Shown: positions 8,452 through 19,100 of the stretch, piece after piece | Position numbering within the stretch: the stretch's first letter is position 1 | Layout of the letters: each line of letters opens with the position of its first letter | From: Streptomyces mashuensis | Lineage (GTDB): Bacteria; Actinomycetota; Actinomycetes; Streptomycetales; Streptomycetaceae | Length of the DNA: 64,000 bases | Direction: 5' to 3' | Assembly: GCF_014654785.1 (NCBI RefSeq) | Contig: NZ_BNBD01000001.1 | Span: 1,163,691 to 1,227,690 of the forward strand | Position numbers and translations under genes: made by a program | The notes under the pieces: generated by a model | The model's input: the letters and a program-made list of their open reading frames with translations, nothing else | The model's database searches: none | Told to the model about the DNA's origin: nothing

Positions 8452-9696
8452 TCAGCGCAGGGCCGTCAGCTTCTCCAGGGACGGGGAACGCTGGGCGGTG
8501 TGCCCCTTGGCGGGCGGCACCGTGCCGCAGTACTCGGCCTCCACCAGGGCCCCGAGGTCGCCCAGCCAGTCGCCGTTGAGGTTGAACGCGGTGGTGTGGC
8601 GGCCGTCGTCCGTGGAGGCGGCCAGGGTCGACGAGCCGTGGATGCCACCGGTGTGCAGCCACACGGACGTGCCGCAGGAGAGTTTCGCGCGCATGAGGCC
8701 CAGGCCGTAGCCGGCGGCACCGGCGGACTCGCCTCCGGGGCCGGTGGGCACGGCGGTCAGCAGCTCCTTCTGCTGCTTGGCGGGCAGCAGCTTCCCGCCG
8801 ACGAGCGCGGAGTAGAACCGGTTGAGGTCTCCGGTGGTCGAGATGATCTCACCGGCGGCCCAGCCCCACGACGGGTTGAGCTCGGTGGTGTCCTGGATGG
8901 GGCCGGACGGGCCCGACGGGCCGAACTTCAGCTTGCTGTAGGCGCGGCCGTGCGGCGAGGGCATGGCCGACGAGTTGCCCGGCAGGGTGGTGTCGCGCAG
9001 ACCGGCCGGGCGCAGCACGCGCTGCCGCACCTCCTGCGCCCAGGAGCGGCCGGTGACCTTCTCGGCCACCATGCCGGCCAGGACGTAGTTGGTGTTCGAG
9101 TAGTTCCAGCCGGTGCCGGGGGCGAAGTCCGGCTGGTGCCGCATGGCCAGGCCCACCAGCTGCCCGGGCTTCCAGACGTCGTAGCGGTGCTGGGGGAAGC
9201 CGGTGGTGAGGGCCGCGGCCAGCTCGGGGTCGGCGGTGTAGTTGTAGATGCCGCTGGTGTGGTTGAGCAGCTGGCGCAGGGTGATGCGGGTGCCGTCGTG
9301 GCCGTTGCCGCGGACCAGGCCCGGCAGGTGGCGGTCGACGGTGTCGTCCAGGTTCAGCCTGCCCTCGGCCTCCAGCTGGAGCAGCACCACGGAGGTGAAG
9401 GCCTTGGTGACGCTGCCGATGCGGAACCGGTCGCGGTCGGTGCGCTTGCGCCCGGTGGAGAGGTCGGCCACGCCGGCCGAGCCCTTCCACGTGGCGCCGT
9501 GGTCCTCGCTGCGGCCCAGGACCCCGGGTATGCCCTCCTTCACGTGTTGGTCCATCACCGCCCGTACGGCGGCGTGCCGGTCGTGGTCCGGTCCCGGTGA
9601 GGGGGCCGCCGTGGCGGCGGTCGCGGTGAGGGCTGTCGCGGCCAGGGCGGACACCATGGTCCCCGCCAGGACACGGGTCGCTCGGCGTGCTCTCAT
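8452..9696 (-). CDS. Secreted serine hydrolase (class C beta-lactamase/DD-peptidase fold)
   Basis: A 414-residue exported enzyme of the S12 / beta-lactamase-C family. It has an N-terminal signal peptide (MRARRATRVLAGTMVSALAA). The three active-site motifs are present: SVTK (SxxK) near residue 94, YSN near residue 198, and HTGG near residue 347. It acts outside the cell, probably as a D-alanyl-D-alanine carboxypeptidase, D-amino-acid peptidase or esterase; the motifs do not separate these. The ATG at 9696 follows GAAAGGCAGG. It is monocistronic between a hairpin downstream and an intergenic region upstream. Confidence 0.9.
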   Translation of the reverse strand: MRARRATRVLAGTMVSALAATALTATAATAAPSPGPDHDRHAAVRAVMDQHVKEGIPGVLGRSEDHGATWKGSAGVADLSTGRKRTDRDRFRIGSVTKAFTSVVLLQLEAEGRLNLDDTVDRHLPGLVRGNGHDGTRITLRQLLNHTSGIYNYTADPELAAALTTGFPQHRYDVWKPGQLVGLAMRHQPDFAPGTGWNYSNTNYVLAGMVAEKVTGRSWAQEVRQRVLRPAGLRDTTLPGNSSAMPSPHGRAYSKLKFGPSGPSGPIQDTTELNPSWGWAAGEIISTTGDLNRFYSALVGGKLLPAKQQKELLTAVPTGPGGESAGAAGYGLGLMRAKLSCGTSVWLHTGGIHGSSTLAASTDDGRHTTAFNLNGDWLGDLGALVEAEYCGTVPPAKGHTAQRSPSLEKLTALR

Positions 9697-9913
9697 GTCG
9701 CCTGCCTTTCGGAAGAAGGTCCTGAAGAAGGTCGTCCTACGCCCTCCCGGACGGCGACCGGCGGCCCGTTGCCTGACCGGACCCGGTGGGGAGGGGCGGA
9801 ATCCGGCCAGTCGGACCGTCGTACCGGGGGCACCTGACATGTCGTGATCTCGCCCTCAATCTCACCCGATCGACGGAATGCACCCGAGGTGACCGAACAA
9901 CTACGGTTGGTGT

Positions 9914-10294
9914 ATGGCGAGGCGGGGTCGTGCCGGCGGTCCGCAGTCCGTGGCGCGGGCTGTGGTGGCCGTGCTGGCCTCCGTCCTGCTGTTGCTGGCC
10001 GGCACCGTCGCCGGGGCGGGCGAGGCGGTCGAGCCGGGTACCGTCCGCGAGGAGGTGCCGCTGTCGGCGCTCGCGGTGGACGGCTCTCCCGACGAGGGCC
10101 TGCCGTGTGTGCCGGAGCAAGGCGTAGCGCGTCCGGGGAGGGTGGGGCGGCCCGTGGGCAGGCGTTCCTGTCCGCAGGCCGGCGTGTCCGGGGCGGCCGG
10201 GGCCGGGGGGCCCGCCGCCCCGCGGCCGCCGGCCGGGCCCGGTGGCGCCGCCGTCGCCGCCGGTCACGCGTGCCATTCCGTCCTGCGCTGCTGA
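9914..10294 (+). CDS. Small membrane-anchored or secreted protein, unknown
   Basis: A 126-residue protein with a basic N-terminus (MARRGRAGG) followed by a single hydrophobic segment (VVAVLASVLLLLAGTVAGAG). The rest is Gly/Pro/Ala-rich, low complexity, and ends in HSVLRC. It contains four cysteines. No domain is recognised. The coding frame shows normal GC bias and a clear signal or anchor, which argues for a real gene, but the ribosome site is weak. Confidence 0.5.
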   Translation: MARRGRAGGPQSVARAVVAVLASVLLLLAGTVAGAGEAVEPGTVREEVPLSALAVDGSPDEGLPCVPEQGVARPGRVGRPVGRRSCPQAGVSGAAGAGGPAAPRPPAGPGGAAVAAGHACHSVLRC

Positions 10295-10442
10295 GAGGGC
10301 CCGCTCCGTTCCGCGCCGCGTTCCGGCGTCGGACGGGGCGTCGTGCATTCCCGTCCTCTCCCGAGCCCTTGAGCCCTCGTGGCCGAGCCCCGAGGGGTTC
10401 CGCCGGCACGCCCGGCAGGCATGACAGCAGGAGTCACCCATC

Positions 10443-10694
10443 ATGCGCATCGACCCCGCGCGCGCCCTCGGCGCCTACGTCCGCGCCGAGGCGTACCGCG
10501 CCTTCCGTCCCCGGCCCGAGCCCGAGCCGGCCCCCGTCGTCGTCGAGGAGCGGCCCGAGGAGGCGCTGCCCGCCCGGCCCGCGGGCCCGCGGCCGGGCCT
10601 GCTCGCCCGGCTGAGGTTCCTCCTCGCCGCCCGGCCCCCCGTCAGCCGTCAGGACGGCCGTCAGGAGGTGGGGAGCGGACTGCCGACGGAGTGA
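10443..10694 (+). CDS. Small Pro/Arg-rich protein, unknown
   Basis: An 83-residue protein with a good ribosome site (GCAGGAGT, nine bases before ATG). The sequence is acidic-basic mixed and proline-rich (PRPEPEPAPVV), with no signal peptide or known motif. It ends three bases before the iron box that governs the downstream siderophore-binding lipoprotein, so it is probably a separate unit ending at that promoter. It is the only small gene in the gap before the siderophore locus. Confidence 0.55.
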   Translation: MRIDPARALGAYVRAEAYRAFRPRPEPEPAPVVVEERPEEALPARPAGPRPGLLARLRFLLAARPPVSRQDGRQEVGSGLPTE

Positions 10695-10719
10695 CATTTA
10701 GGTAAGGCTAACCTAATAT
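10691..10719 (+). promoter_or_regulatory. Iron box inside a sigma-70-type promoter
   Basis: The 19-base palindrome TTAGGTAAGGCTAACCTAA (10698-10716) matches the DmdR/IdeR/DtxR iron-box consensus at 18 of 19 positions. It fills the 17-base spacer between a GTGACA -35 (10691-10696) and a TAATAT -10 (10714-10719), so iron-loaded repressor would block polymerase directly. It lies about 110 bases upstream of the binding-lipoprotein gene. Confidence 0.92.
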
Positions 10720-10827
10720 CCACCTGCGTCCGGTGGAGGCCCCCACCCTCCTCCGGACGCCTCCGCCTGTCCCGACCTTGACCGAATCCCACCGGCAGCC
10801 GCCGGTATTCACCGCCCGGAGCCTTCG

Positions 10828-11826
10828 ATGACCGCACCCCTCCGCCCCCGCCCCTCCCTGCCGCGCCGCGCGGCACGGGTCCTCGCCGCCGTGGGAGCGG
10901 CCGCCCTGCTGGTGACCGGCTGCGGCTCGTCCGGAGGTTCCGGCGGTGACCGGGACGGCGGCGTGCGGGCCGGGTCCTCGGGTGGCACCCGTACGGTCAA
11001 GGACGCCACCGGCACCGCGGTGCAGGTGCCCGAGCACCCCCGGCGCATCGTCACCCTCACCCAGGAGGACCTCGACGCGGTGCTCGCCCTGGGCCTCAAG
11101 CCCGTCGGCATCACCAACGGGCAGGGGATGGACAAGCCCCCGGCCTACCTCGCGGACAAGGTCAAGGGCGTCGACGTCGTCGGCAATCTGCTGCAGCCCG
11201 TCATGGACAAGGTCGTCGCCGCCCGCCCCGACCTCATCCTGGCCGGCGACATGCAGGACCAGCAGGTGCTGAAGCAGCTGCGGAGCATCACCCCCGCGAC
11301 CCTCGTCACCATGGCGCCCACGGACGACTGGAAGTTGTCGTTCCGGGGCATCGCCAACGCGGTCAACAGCATCGACAAGGCGAACGAGGTCATCGCCGGC
11401 TACGAGGCGAAGGCGAGGAGGGCCGGCGAGGACCTCGGCGCGAACAAGGGCGCCGCGGTCTCCATCGTCCGCTGGAACCCGGACGGTCCCAGCTGGATGG
11501 AGAAGAAGCAGTTCGCCAGCGGTGTCGCCCTCGACATGGGGCTGAAGCGTCCCAAGGCGCAGGACAAGGACGGCAACGCGCACACGCCGCCGCTGAGCCT
11601 GGAGCGCATCTCCGAGATCGACGGCGACTGGCTGTTCCTCTCCACGCTGACGTCCGACGGCGAGAAGGCGCTGAAGGACGTGCAGGAGAAGCCGGCGTAC
11701 AAGGACCTGAACGCGGTGAAGCAGGGGCACGTCGTGACGGTGAGCGGCTCGGTGTGGTCCACGCGCGGCGGCCCCCTCGCGAGCCAGGCCGTCATCGACG
11801 ACCTCACGAAGGCACTGAAGAAGTAG
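10828..11826 (+). CDS. Ferric-siderophore ABC transporter substrate-binding lipoprotein
   Basis: A 332-residue FecB/FepB-type binding protein. A lipobox (LLVTGC, Cys 32) predicts a membrane-anchored lipoprotein that captures ferric siderophore outside the cell. The binding-protein core starts at TVKDATGTAVQVPEHPRRIV and continues with the DLDAVLALGLKPVGI and RPDLILAGD segments typical of the class III (helical backbone) fold. GGAG lies six bases before the ATG. It has its own iron-boxed promoter and should hand substrate to the FecCD permease encoded 12 kb away. No ATPase gene follows. Confidence 0.92.
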   Translation: MTAPLRPRPSLPRRAARVLAAVGAAALLVTGCGSSGGSGGDRDGGVRAGSSGGTRTVKDATGTAVQVPEHPRRIVTLTQEDLDAVLALGLKPVGITNGQGMDKPPAYLADKVKGVDVVGNLLQPVMDKVVAARPDLILAGDMQDQQVLKQLRSITPATLVTMAPTDDWKLSFRGIANAVNSIDKANEVIAGYEAKARRAGEDLGANKGAAVSIVRWNPDGPSWMEKKQFASGVALDMGLKRPKAQDKDGNAHTPPLSLERISEIDGDWLFLSTLTSDGEKALKDVQEKPAYKDLNAVKQGHVVTVSGSVWSTRGGPLASQAVIDDLTKALKK

Positions 11827-11835
11827 GGCGCGCGA

Positions 11836-11864
11836 ACCGGGCGGGCCTCCGCGGGCCGCCCGGT
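11836..11864. terminator. Convergent hairpin
   Basis: Nine-base perfect stem ACCGGGCGG/CCGCCCGGT between the convergent binding-protein and M20 genes. It could serve both strands. Confidence 0.55.
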
Positions 11865-11886
11865 ACCGGCGTCGTACGGACTCGTG

Positions 11887-13032
11887 TCAGCGCTCCGCGC
11901 GCCGGGCCGCGAAGTCCGCGGCCGTCCACGCCATGCCCACCGCGCCGTCCACGACCGCCCGTTCCGCCTCCGGCGACACCGCCGCCTCCGCGAACGCCGC
12001 CTCGTGCGGCCCGCACGCACCGCCCGTGATGTCCAGCACCGGGTGGAGCGACGGCACCACGTGCGACACGTTCCCCATGTCCGTGCAGGCGAAGGCGGTC
12101 CGTGCCACCGGCTCCGGGCGGCCCAGCCGCCGCGCGTTCTCCCGCCACAGCCCGGCGAGCCCGGGGTCCGTGCGGAAGTCGAGGTATTCGGGCTCGGGCC
12201 GGGTCAGGGACACCTCGCACCCGGTGGCCAGCGCGCCCGCGCGGAAGCACGCCTCGACGCGGTCGCGCAGCTCCCGCAGGTCGTCCGCGACCGTGGCACG
12301 GATCTCGTACTCCGCCGTGGCCCGGTCCGGTACGAGGTTCGGCGCGGTCCCCGCGGCCGTCGTCACCCCGTGCACCTTCCACTCCGGCGGCAGCTGCTGC
12401 CGCAGCAGCCCCAGCGCGACCTGGGCGACCGTCAGGGCGTCGGCCGCGTTGCGGCCCCGGTGCGGCTCCAGCGTGGCGTGCGCCGCCTTCCCCCGGTACT
12501 CCACCGACAGCGTGCCCAGCGCGAACGACGTGAACTCCGTGACCTCGAACGGGCACGGGTGCACCATCATCGCCGCGTCCACGCCCGCGAACACCCCGGC
12601 CTCCAGCAGCAGCGCCTTGCCCGCGCCGCGCTCCTCCGCCGGGGCGCCCACGACCCGTACGGTCAGGCCCAGTTCGTCCGCGTACGGCGCCAGGGCCAGG
12701 GCCGCGCCGACGCCGGCGGCCGCGATGACGTTGTGGCCGCAGGCGTGGCCGAGGCCGGGCAGCGCGTCGTACTCGCACACCACGGCCACCGTCACCGGGC
12801 CCGTACCCGCCGTCGCGACGAAGGCGGTGTCCAGGCCGCCGGCGGGTGCGGTGACCGCGAAGCCGTGCCGGCGCAGCGCCTCGGCGCACCATGCCGCCGC
12901 GCGGTGCTCGCCGAAGGCGGTCTCCGGGTGCGCGTGGATGCGCCGGCTGAGCGCGACGAGCTCCTCGCGCAGCTGCGAAACCCGCTCGCGCATCGCTGAT
13001 TTGAGGCCCTCGGCCACGGTGGTGTCCGGCAT
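11887..13032 (-). CDS. M20-family amidohydrolase/peptidase
   Basis: A 381-residue zinc aminoacylase of the AbgB/HipO subgroup. Visible metal and catalytic segments are RRIHAHPETAFGEH at the N-terminus, GHACGHN, and GAPAEERGAGK with the catalytic Glu pair; a dimerisation domain lies in the middle. Such enzymes cleave N-acyl or N-aminoacyl amides. AGGAG precedes the ATG. It is divergent from the NRPS, and the iron box at 13105-13123 lies between the two starts, so iron control of both is plausible. A role in processing a peptide siderophore or precursor is possible but is only a context argument. Confidence 0.85.
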   Translation of the reverse strand: MPDTTVAEGLKSAMRERVSQLREELVALSRRIHAHPETAFGEHRAAAWCAEALRRHGFAVTAPAGGLDTAFVATAGTGPVTVAVVCEYDALPGLGHACGHNVIAAAGVGAALALAPYADELGLTVRVVGAPAEERGAGKALLLEAGVFAGVDAAMMVHPCPFEVTEFTSFALGTLSVEYRGKAAHATLEPHRGRNAADALTVAQVALGLLRQQLPPEWKVHGVTTAAGTAPNLVPDRATAEYEIRATVADDLRELRDRVEACFRAGALATGCEVSLTRPEPEYLDFRTDPGLAGLWRENARRLGRPEPVARTAFACTDMGNVSHVVPSLHPVLDITGGACGPHEAAFAEAAVSPEAERAVVDGAVGMAWTAADFAARRAER

Positions 13033-13104
13033 GTGCCGCTCCTGTCGTCGGTACCGGCCGGCGGGGCGCCTCGGTCCGGCACCCCTCTCACCGGCAACCA
13101 AAAG

Positions 13105-13123
13105 ATAGCTTAGGCTTACCTAA
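13105..13123. promoter_or_regulatory. Iron box between M20 hydrolase and NRPS
   Basis: ATAGCTTAGGCTTACCTAA matches the iron-box consensus at 16 of 19 positions. It lies 67 bases upstream of the NRPS start and 73 bases upstream of the divergent M20 gene, so one repressor site may control both directions. Confidence 0.88.
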
Positions 13124-13189
13124 GTCGACGTGCCCGGGATGTCCCCGGAGCGCGCAGCACCCCTGTCACCTCACGGGAGTCCCCACGCC

Positions 13190-16100
13190 ATGCGTCACCA
13201 CCCGGCCGCGTCCCCCAGCCACCCCCGCGAGGTCCCGGAACCCGCCGGACTCCCGCTGCTCGCCGCCCAGTCCGGCATCCTCCACGCCCAGGCGCTCGCC
13301 CCCGGCAGCCCCGTCTTCAACACCGGCGACACCGTCGACATCCACGGCCCCCTGGACACCGGCCACTTCGAGCAGGCGCTGCGCCGCACCGCCGGCGAGG
13401 CCGAGACGCTCTCCGTGCTCGCCGTCCCCGGCGACCACCCCCACCAGCGCACCGGCGCCGCCGGCCCCTGGCAGCTGCACCACGTCGACCTGCGCACCGC
13501 CGCCGACCCCGCCGCCGCGGCCGACGCCTGGGCCCGCGCCGACCTCGCCCGGCCCGTCGACCCCGCCCGCGGGCCCCTGGTCACCCAGGCCCTGTTCCGC
13601 CTCGCCGACGAGCACTACCGCTGGTACCAGCGCGTCCACCACTTCGCCGTCGACGCCTACGCCCTCACCCTCATCGGCCGCCGCGTCGCCGAGGTCTACA
13701 CCGCCCTCGTCACCGGCACCGACCCCGCGCCCCGCACCTTCGGCACCCTGCGCGAACTCACCGACGACGAGGCCGCGTACCGCGCCGGCGAACGCCACGC
13801 CGCCGACCGCGACTTCTGGCGCCGGCGCCTGGCCGACGCGCCCGCCCCCGCCTCCTTCTCCGACCGCCCCGCCACTCCCGCCGGCCCCGCTCTGCGCCAC
13901 ACCGCCGACCTGCCCGCCGGCACCGTCGACCGCCTCCAGGCCGCCGCCGAGACCGCCCGCGCCACCTGGGCCGAACTCCTCGTCGCCGCCACCGCCGGCT
14001 ACGTCCACCGCGTCACCGGCGCCCACGACGTCGTCCTCGGCCTGCCCCTGACCAACCGTCACGGCCGCGCCGCCCTGCGCACCCCCGCCATGACCGTCAA
14101 CGTCCTGCCCCTGCGCCTCGGCGTGCGCCCCCAGGACACCGCCGCCGAACTCCTGCGCCGCGTGGTGCTCGAGATCCGCGCCGTCCGCCGCCACCAGCGC
14201 CACCGCCAGGAGGACCTGCGCCGCGACCTCGGCCTCACCGACCCCGTGCAGCCGCTGTTCGGGCCGATGGTCAACATCAAGCCCTTCGAGGCCGACCTCG
14301 ACTTCGCCGGCCTGCCCGGCGTCGTCCGCAACCTCGCCGCCGGCCCCGTCGACGACCTGGCCGTCGGCGTCACCCCCCGCCCCGGCGGCGCCCTGCGCCT
14401 CGTCCTCGACGCCCACCCCGGCCGCTACGACACCGCCGCCCTCGCCACCCACGAACGCGGGCTGCGCCGCTACCTCGACGCCCTCACCACCCTCCTGCGG
14501 GACGACCCGCAGCGTCCCCTGGGCACCATCGACCTGCTCACCACGGCGGAGATACGTTCCGCCACCGCCGGCCGCACCGAACCGCCCGTCCCGCACACCC
14601 TGCCGGAACTCCTCGCCATGCAGGCCGCCCGCACCCCCGGGGCGGTCGCCGTGCGCGGCACCGACGCCACCCTCACGTTCGCCGCCCTCGACGCCGCCGC
14701 CAACCGCCTCGCCCACGAGCTGCGCGCCGCCGGCCTCACCCCCGGCACCCCCGTCGCCGTCGCCCTGCCCCGCGGCGCCCGCACCGTCGTCGCCCAGTTC
14801 GCCGTCCTCAAGGCCGGCGGCGTCTGCCAGACGCTCGACCTCGGCCACCCGCCGCAGCGCCTGGCCGCCGTGCTCGACGACACCCGCCCCGGCCACGTCA
14901 TCACCACCACGGACGCGGTCACCGTCCTGCCCGGCCACGACCTGCCCGTCCTCCTCCTCGACGACCCCGCCACCCGCGCCCGCCTCGACGCCCGGCCCGC
15001 CACCGCCCCCGACGCCTCCGGCCCGGGCCAGGCCGCGTACGTCATCCACACCTCGGGCTCCACCGGCCGCCCCAAGGGCGTCCTCGTCACCCACGCCTCC
15101 CTGGCCAACCTGTACGCCGGGCACGGCACCGACCACATCGACCCCGCCACCGCCCGCGCCGGACGCGACCGGCTGCGCGTGGCCCACAACGCCTCGTTCG
15201 CCTTCGACGCCTCCTGGGACCCCGTCATCTGGATGGTCCACGGCCACGAACTGCACGTCCTCGACGACACCGCCTACCGCGACCCCGCCCTCCTCACCGC
15301 GTACGTCCACGAGCACCGCATCGACTACCTCGACGCCACCCCCTCCTACCTCGACGCCCTCCTCGCCGAGGGCCTCCTCGACACGGACCGCCACCGGCCC
15401 TCCGTCGTCGTCGCCGGCGGCGAACCCGTGCCCGGGCCGCTGTGGAGACGCCTGGCCGCCACCCCCGGCGTCACCCCCCTCGACCTCTACGGCCCCACCG
15501 AGACCACCGTCGACGCCTACGCCTGGCAGCCCGGCCCCACGCCCGGCGCCCCGCCCACCGGGCAGCCCGTGCGCGGCTCCCGCACCTACGTCCTCGACAC
15601 CTGCCTGCGCCCCACCGCCCCCGGTGTCACCGGCGAGCTGTACGTCGCCGGCGCCTGCCTCGCCGCCGGCTACCTCGGCCGCCCCGGCCCGACCGCCGAA
15701 CGCTTCGTCGCCGACCCCTTCGGCGCCCTCCACGGCGAACCCGGCGCCCGCATGTACCGCACCGGCGACCTCGTGCGCCGCCGCCCCGACGGCACCCTGG
15801 AGTTCCTCGGCCGCGCCGACGAACAGGTCAAGATCCGCGGCTTCCGCGTCGAACCCGGCGAGGTCCAGGCCCTGCTGGCCGCCCACCCCTCCGTCGCGCA
15901 CGCCGCCGTCGTCGCCCGCGACAGCGCCACCGGCCCCCGCCTCCTCGCCTACGCCGTCCCCGCCGGCGGCACGCCCTGCGACCCCGAGGAGCTCCGCGCC
16001 CACCTCGCCGCACGGCTGCCCGCAGCCGCCGTGCCCGCCGCCGTCGTCCTCCTCGACGCGCTGCCCCGCACCGCCAACGACAAGCTCGACCACCGCGCCC

Positions 16101-19100
16101 TGCCCGACCCCGGGCCCGCCCCGGCCGGACCGGGCACCACCGGGCACGCCGGCCCCCGCACCGCCCACGAGGACATCGTCCGCGGCCTGTTCGCCTCGGT
16201 CCTCGGCCTCGACACCCCACCGGACCCGCACACCAGCCTCTTCGACCTCGGCGGTCACTCCCTGACCGCCGGCCGTCTCGCCGCCCGCCTCCGCGACACC
16301 TTCGGCACCCCCGTCGGCCTGGCCGAGGTCTTCGCCCACCCCACCCCCGCCGCCCTCGCCGCCCTCCTGACCCGGGCCCCCGAAGCCGGCGACCCGCCGC
16401 GTCCCGCCCTCGTCCCCGTCCCCCGCACCGGCGACCTGCCGCTGTCCCCGGCACAGAAGCGGCTGTGGTTCCTCCACCGCCTCGAAGGCCCCAGCCCCAC
16501 CTACAACATCCCCCTCACCCTGACCCTCGACGGCCCCGTCGACCAGGACGCCCTGCGGCTCGCCCTCGCCGACGTCACCGCCGCCCACGAAACCCTCCGA
16601 ACCGTCCATCCCGCCGTGGGCGACGAACCCCGCCAGCACATCCTCCCCGCCGGCGAGGCCACCCCCGCCCTCCACACCGCACCCCTCGACGCCGACCTCA
16701 CCGCCGCCGTCCGGCACTGCTTCGACCTCGCCACCGAACCCCCGCTCCGCGCCACCCTCTTCACCGACGGCGGCCAACGGCACACCCTGCTGCTGCTCCT
16801 GCACCACATCGCCGCCGACGGCGCCTCCACCACCCCCCTGGCCCGCGACCTCGCCACCGCCTACACCGCCCGCGCCGCCGGCCGTGCCCCCCAGCTGCCG
16901 CACCGGCCCGTCCAGTACGCCGACCACACCGCCTGGCAGGAACAGCTCCTCGGCACCCCCGGCCGGCCCACCCCGCTCGCCCGGCGGCAACTCGACCACT
17001 GGAAGGAGGCCCTGGCCGGCCTCCCCGACCAGCTCGCCCTGCCCACCGACCGGCCCCGGCCCCCCGTCGCCTCCCACACCGGCGACACCGTGCCCTTCCA
17101 CCTCGGCGCCGACGCCCACGCCGCCCTGCGCCGGCTCGCCCGCGCCACGGGCACCAGCGTCTTCATGACCGTCCAGGCGGGCCTCGCCGCCCTCCTCGCC
17201 CGCCACGGCTGCGGCACCGACATCCCGCTCGGCACGCCCGTCGCCGGCCGCGACGACGACACCACCGCCGGCCTCGTCGGCTTCTTCGTCAACACCCTCG
17301 TCCTGCGCACCGACGTCTCCGGCGACCCCGCCTTCCGCACCCTCCTCGACCGCGTCCGCACCACCACCCTGGCCGCCCACCGCCACGCCGACCTGCCCTT
17401 CGACCGGCTCGTCGAGGAAATCAACCCGCCCCGCTCCCTCGCCCGGCACCCCCTCTTCCAGGTGATGCTCGCCTGGCAGTCCCTGCCCGACGACACCTTC
17501 ACCCTGGGCCCCGGCCTCACCGCGCGAACGACCGCCGTCCCCACCGGCACCGCCAAGTTCGACCTCACCCTCAACGCCGGCGAACGCGCCGACGGCAACG
17601 GCATCTCCGGCTTCCTCGAGTACCGCACCGACCTCTTCGACCGCGCCACCGCCGAACGCCTCTCCACCCACCTCGCCCGGCTGCTCACCGCGGCCGCCGC
17701 CGACCCCGGCACCCCCGTGGGCCGGCTGCCGCTGCTCGACGACGCCGAACGCCACCAGGCCCTGGTCGAGTGGAACACGGCCCTGTCCGTGCCCGCCGTC
17801 ACCGAGCGGCGCACCCTCGTGGAGCAGTACGAGGACGCCGCCCGCCGCCACCCCGGGCGCACCGCTGTCACGTGCGACGGCGCCCACCTCACGTACGCGG
17901 AGCTGTCCGCCCGCGCCAACCGCCTGGCCCGGCAGCTCGCCGTGCGCGGCATCGGGCCCGGCGCGATCGTGGCCCTCGCCCTGCCCCGCTCCCTCGACCT
18001 CGTCACCGGGCTCCTCGCCGTCGCCAAGGCCGGCGCCGCCCACCTGCCGCTCGACCCCGACTACCCGGCCGACCGGCTCGCGTACATGCTCGCCGACGCC
18101 GCCCCGGCCGCCGTCGTCACCGACACCGCCACCGCCTCGCGCCTCCCCGCCCACGACCTGCCCGTCGTCCTCACCGACGGCACCGGCTCCGCCGCGTACG
18201 ACGCCACCGACCTCACCGACGACGACCGCACCCGCCCGCTGCACGCCGACGACGTCGCGTACGTCATCTACACGTCGGGCTCCACCGGCCGCCCCAAGGG
18301 CGTGCCCGTCACCCACCACAACGTCACCCGCCTCTTCACCACCACGGCCCCCCGGTTCGGCTTCGGCGCGCACGACGTGTGGACGCTCTTCCACTCCTAC
18401 GCCTTCGACTTCTCCGTATGGGAGCTGTGGGGCGCGCTGCTGCACGGCGGCCGCCTCGTCGTCGTGCCCCACCTGGTCAGCCGCGACCCGGCCGCCTTCC
18501 TGCGGCTCCTCGCCCGGGAGAAGGTGACCGTCCTCAACCAGACCCCCTCGGCCTTCCACCAGCTCATGGCGGCCGACCGGGAGAACCCGGGCAGCGACCT
18601 CGCCCTGCGCCACGTCGTCTTCGGCGGCGAGGCCCTCGAACCCGGCCGGCTCGCCGACTGGTACGAGCGCCATGCCGACGACGCGCCGACGCTCGTCAAC
18701 ATGTACGGCATCACCGAGACCACCGTGCACGTCACGCACCTCGCCCTCGACCGGTCGAGCGCCGCCGCCGGCACCGCGAGCACCATCGGCGTCCCCCTGC
18801 CCGACCTGCGCGTGTACGTCCTCGACCCGTACCTCCAGCCCGTGCCGCCCGGCGTCACCGGCGAGATGTACGTCGCCGGCGAGGGCCTGGCCCGCGGCTA
18901 CCTCGGCCGGCCCGCCCTCACGGCGGAACGGTTCGTCGCCGACCCGTACGCGCACCTCTTCGGAGAGAGCGGCACCCGCATGTACCGCTCCGGCGACCTC
19001 GCCCGCCGCCGCCCCGACGGCACCCTGGAGTACGCCGGGCGCGCCGACCAGCAAGTGAAGATCCGCGGCTTCCGCATCGAGCCCGGCGAGATCGAGGCCG

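Noticed and set aside
5389..9600. Plus-strand frame of about 1400 codons over the GS/amidohydrolase/serine hydrolase genes
   Set aside because: Low-complexity shadow of three genuine minus-strand genes.
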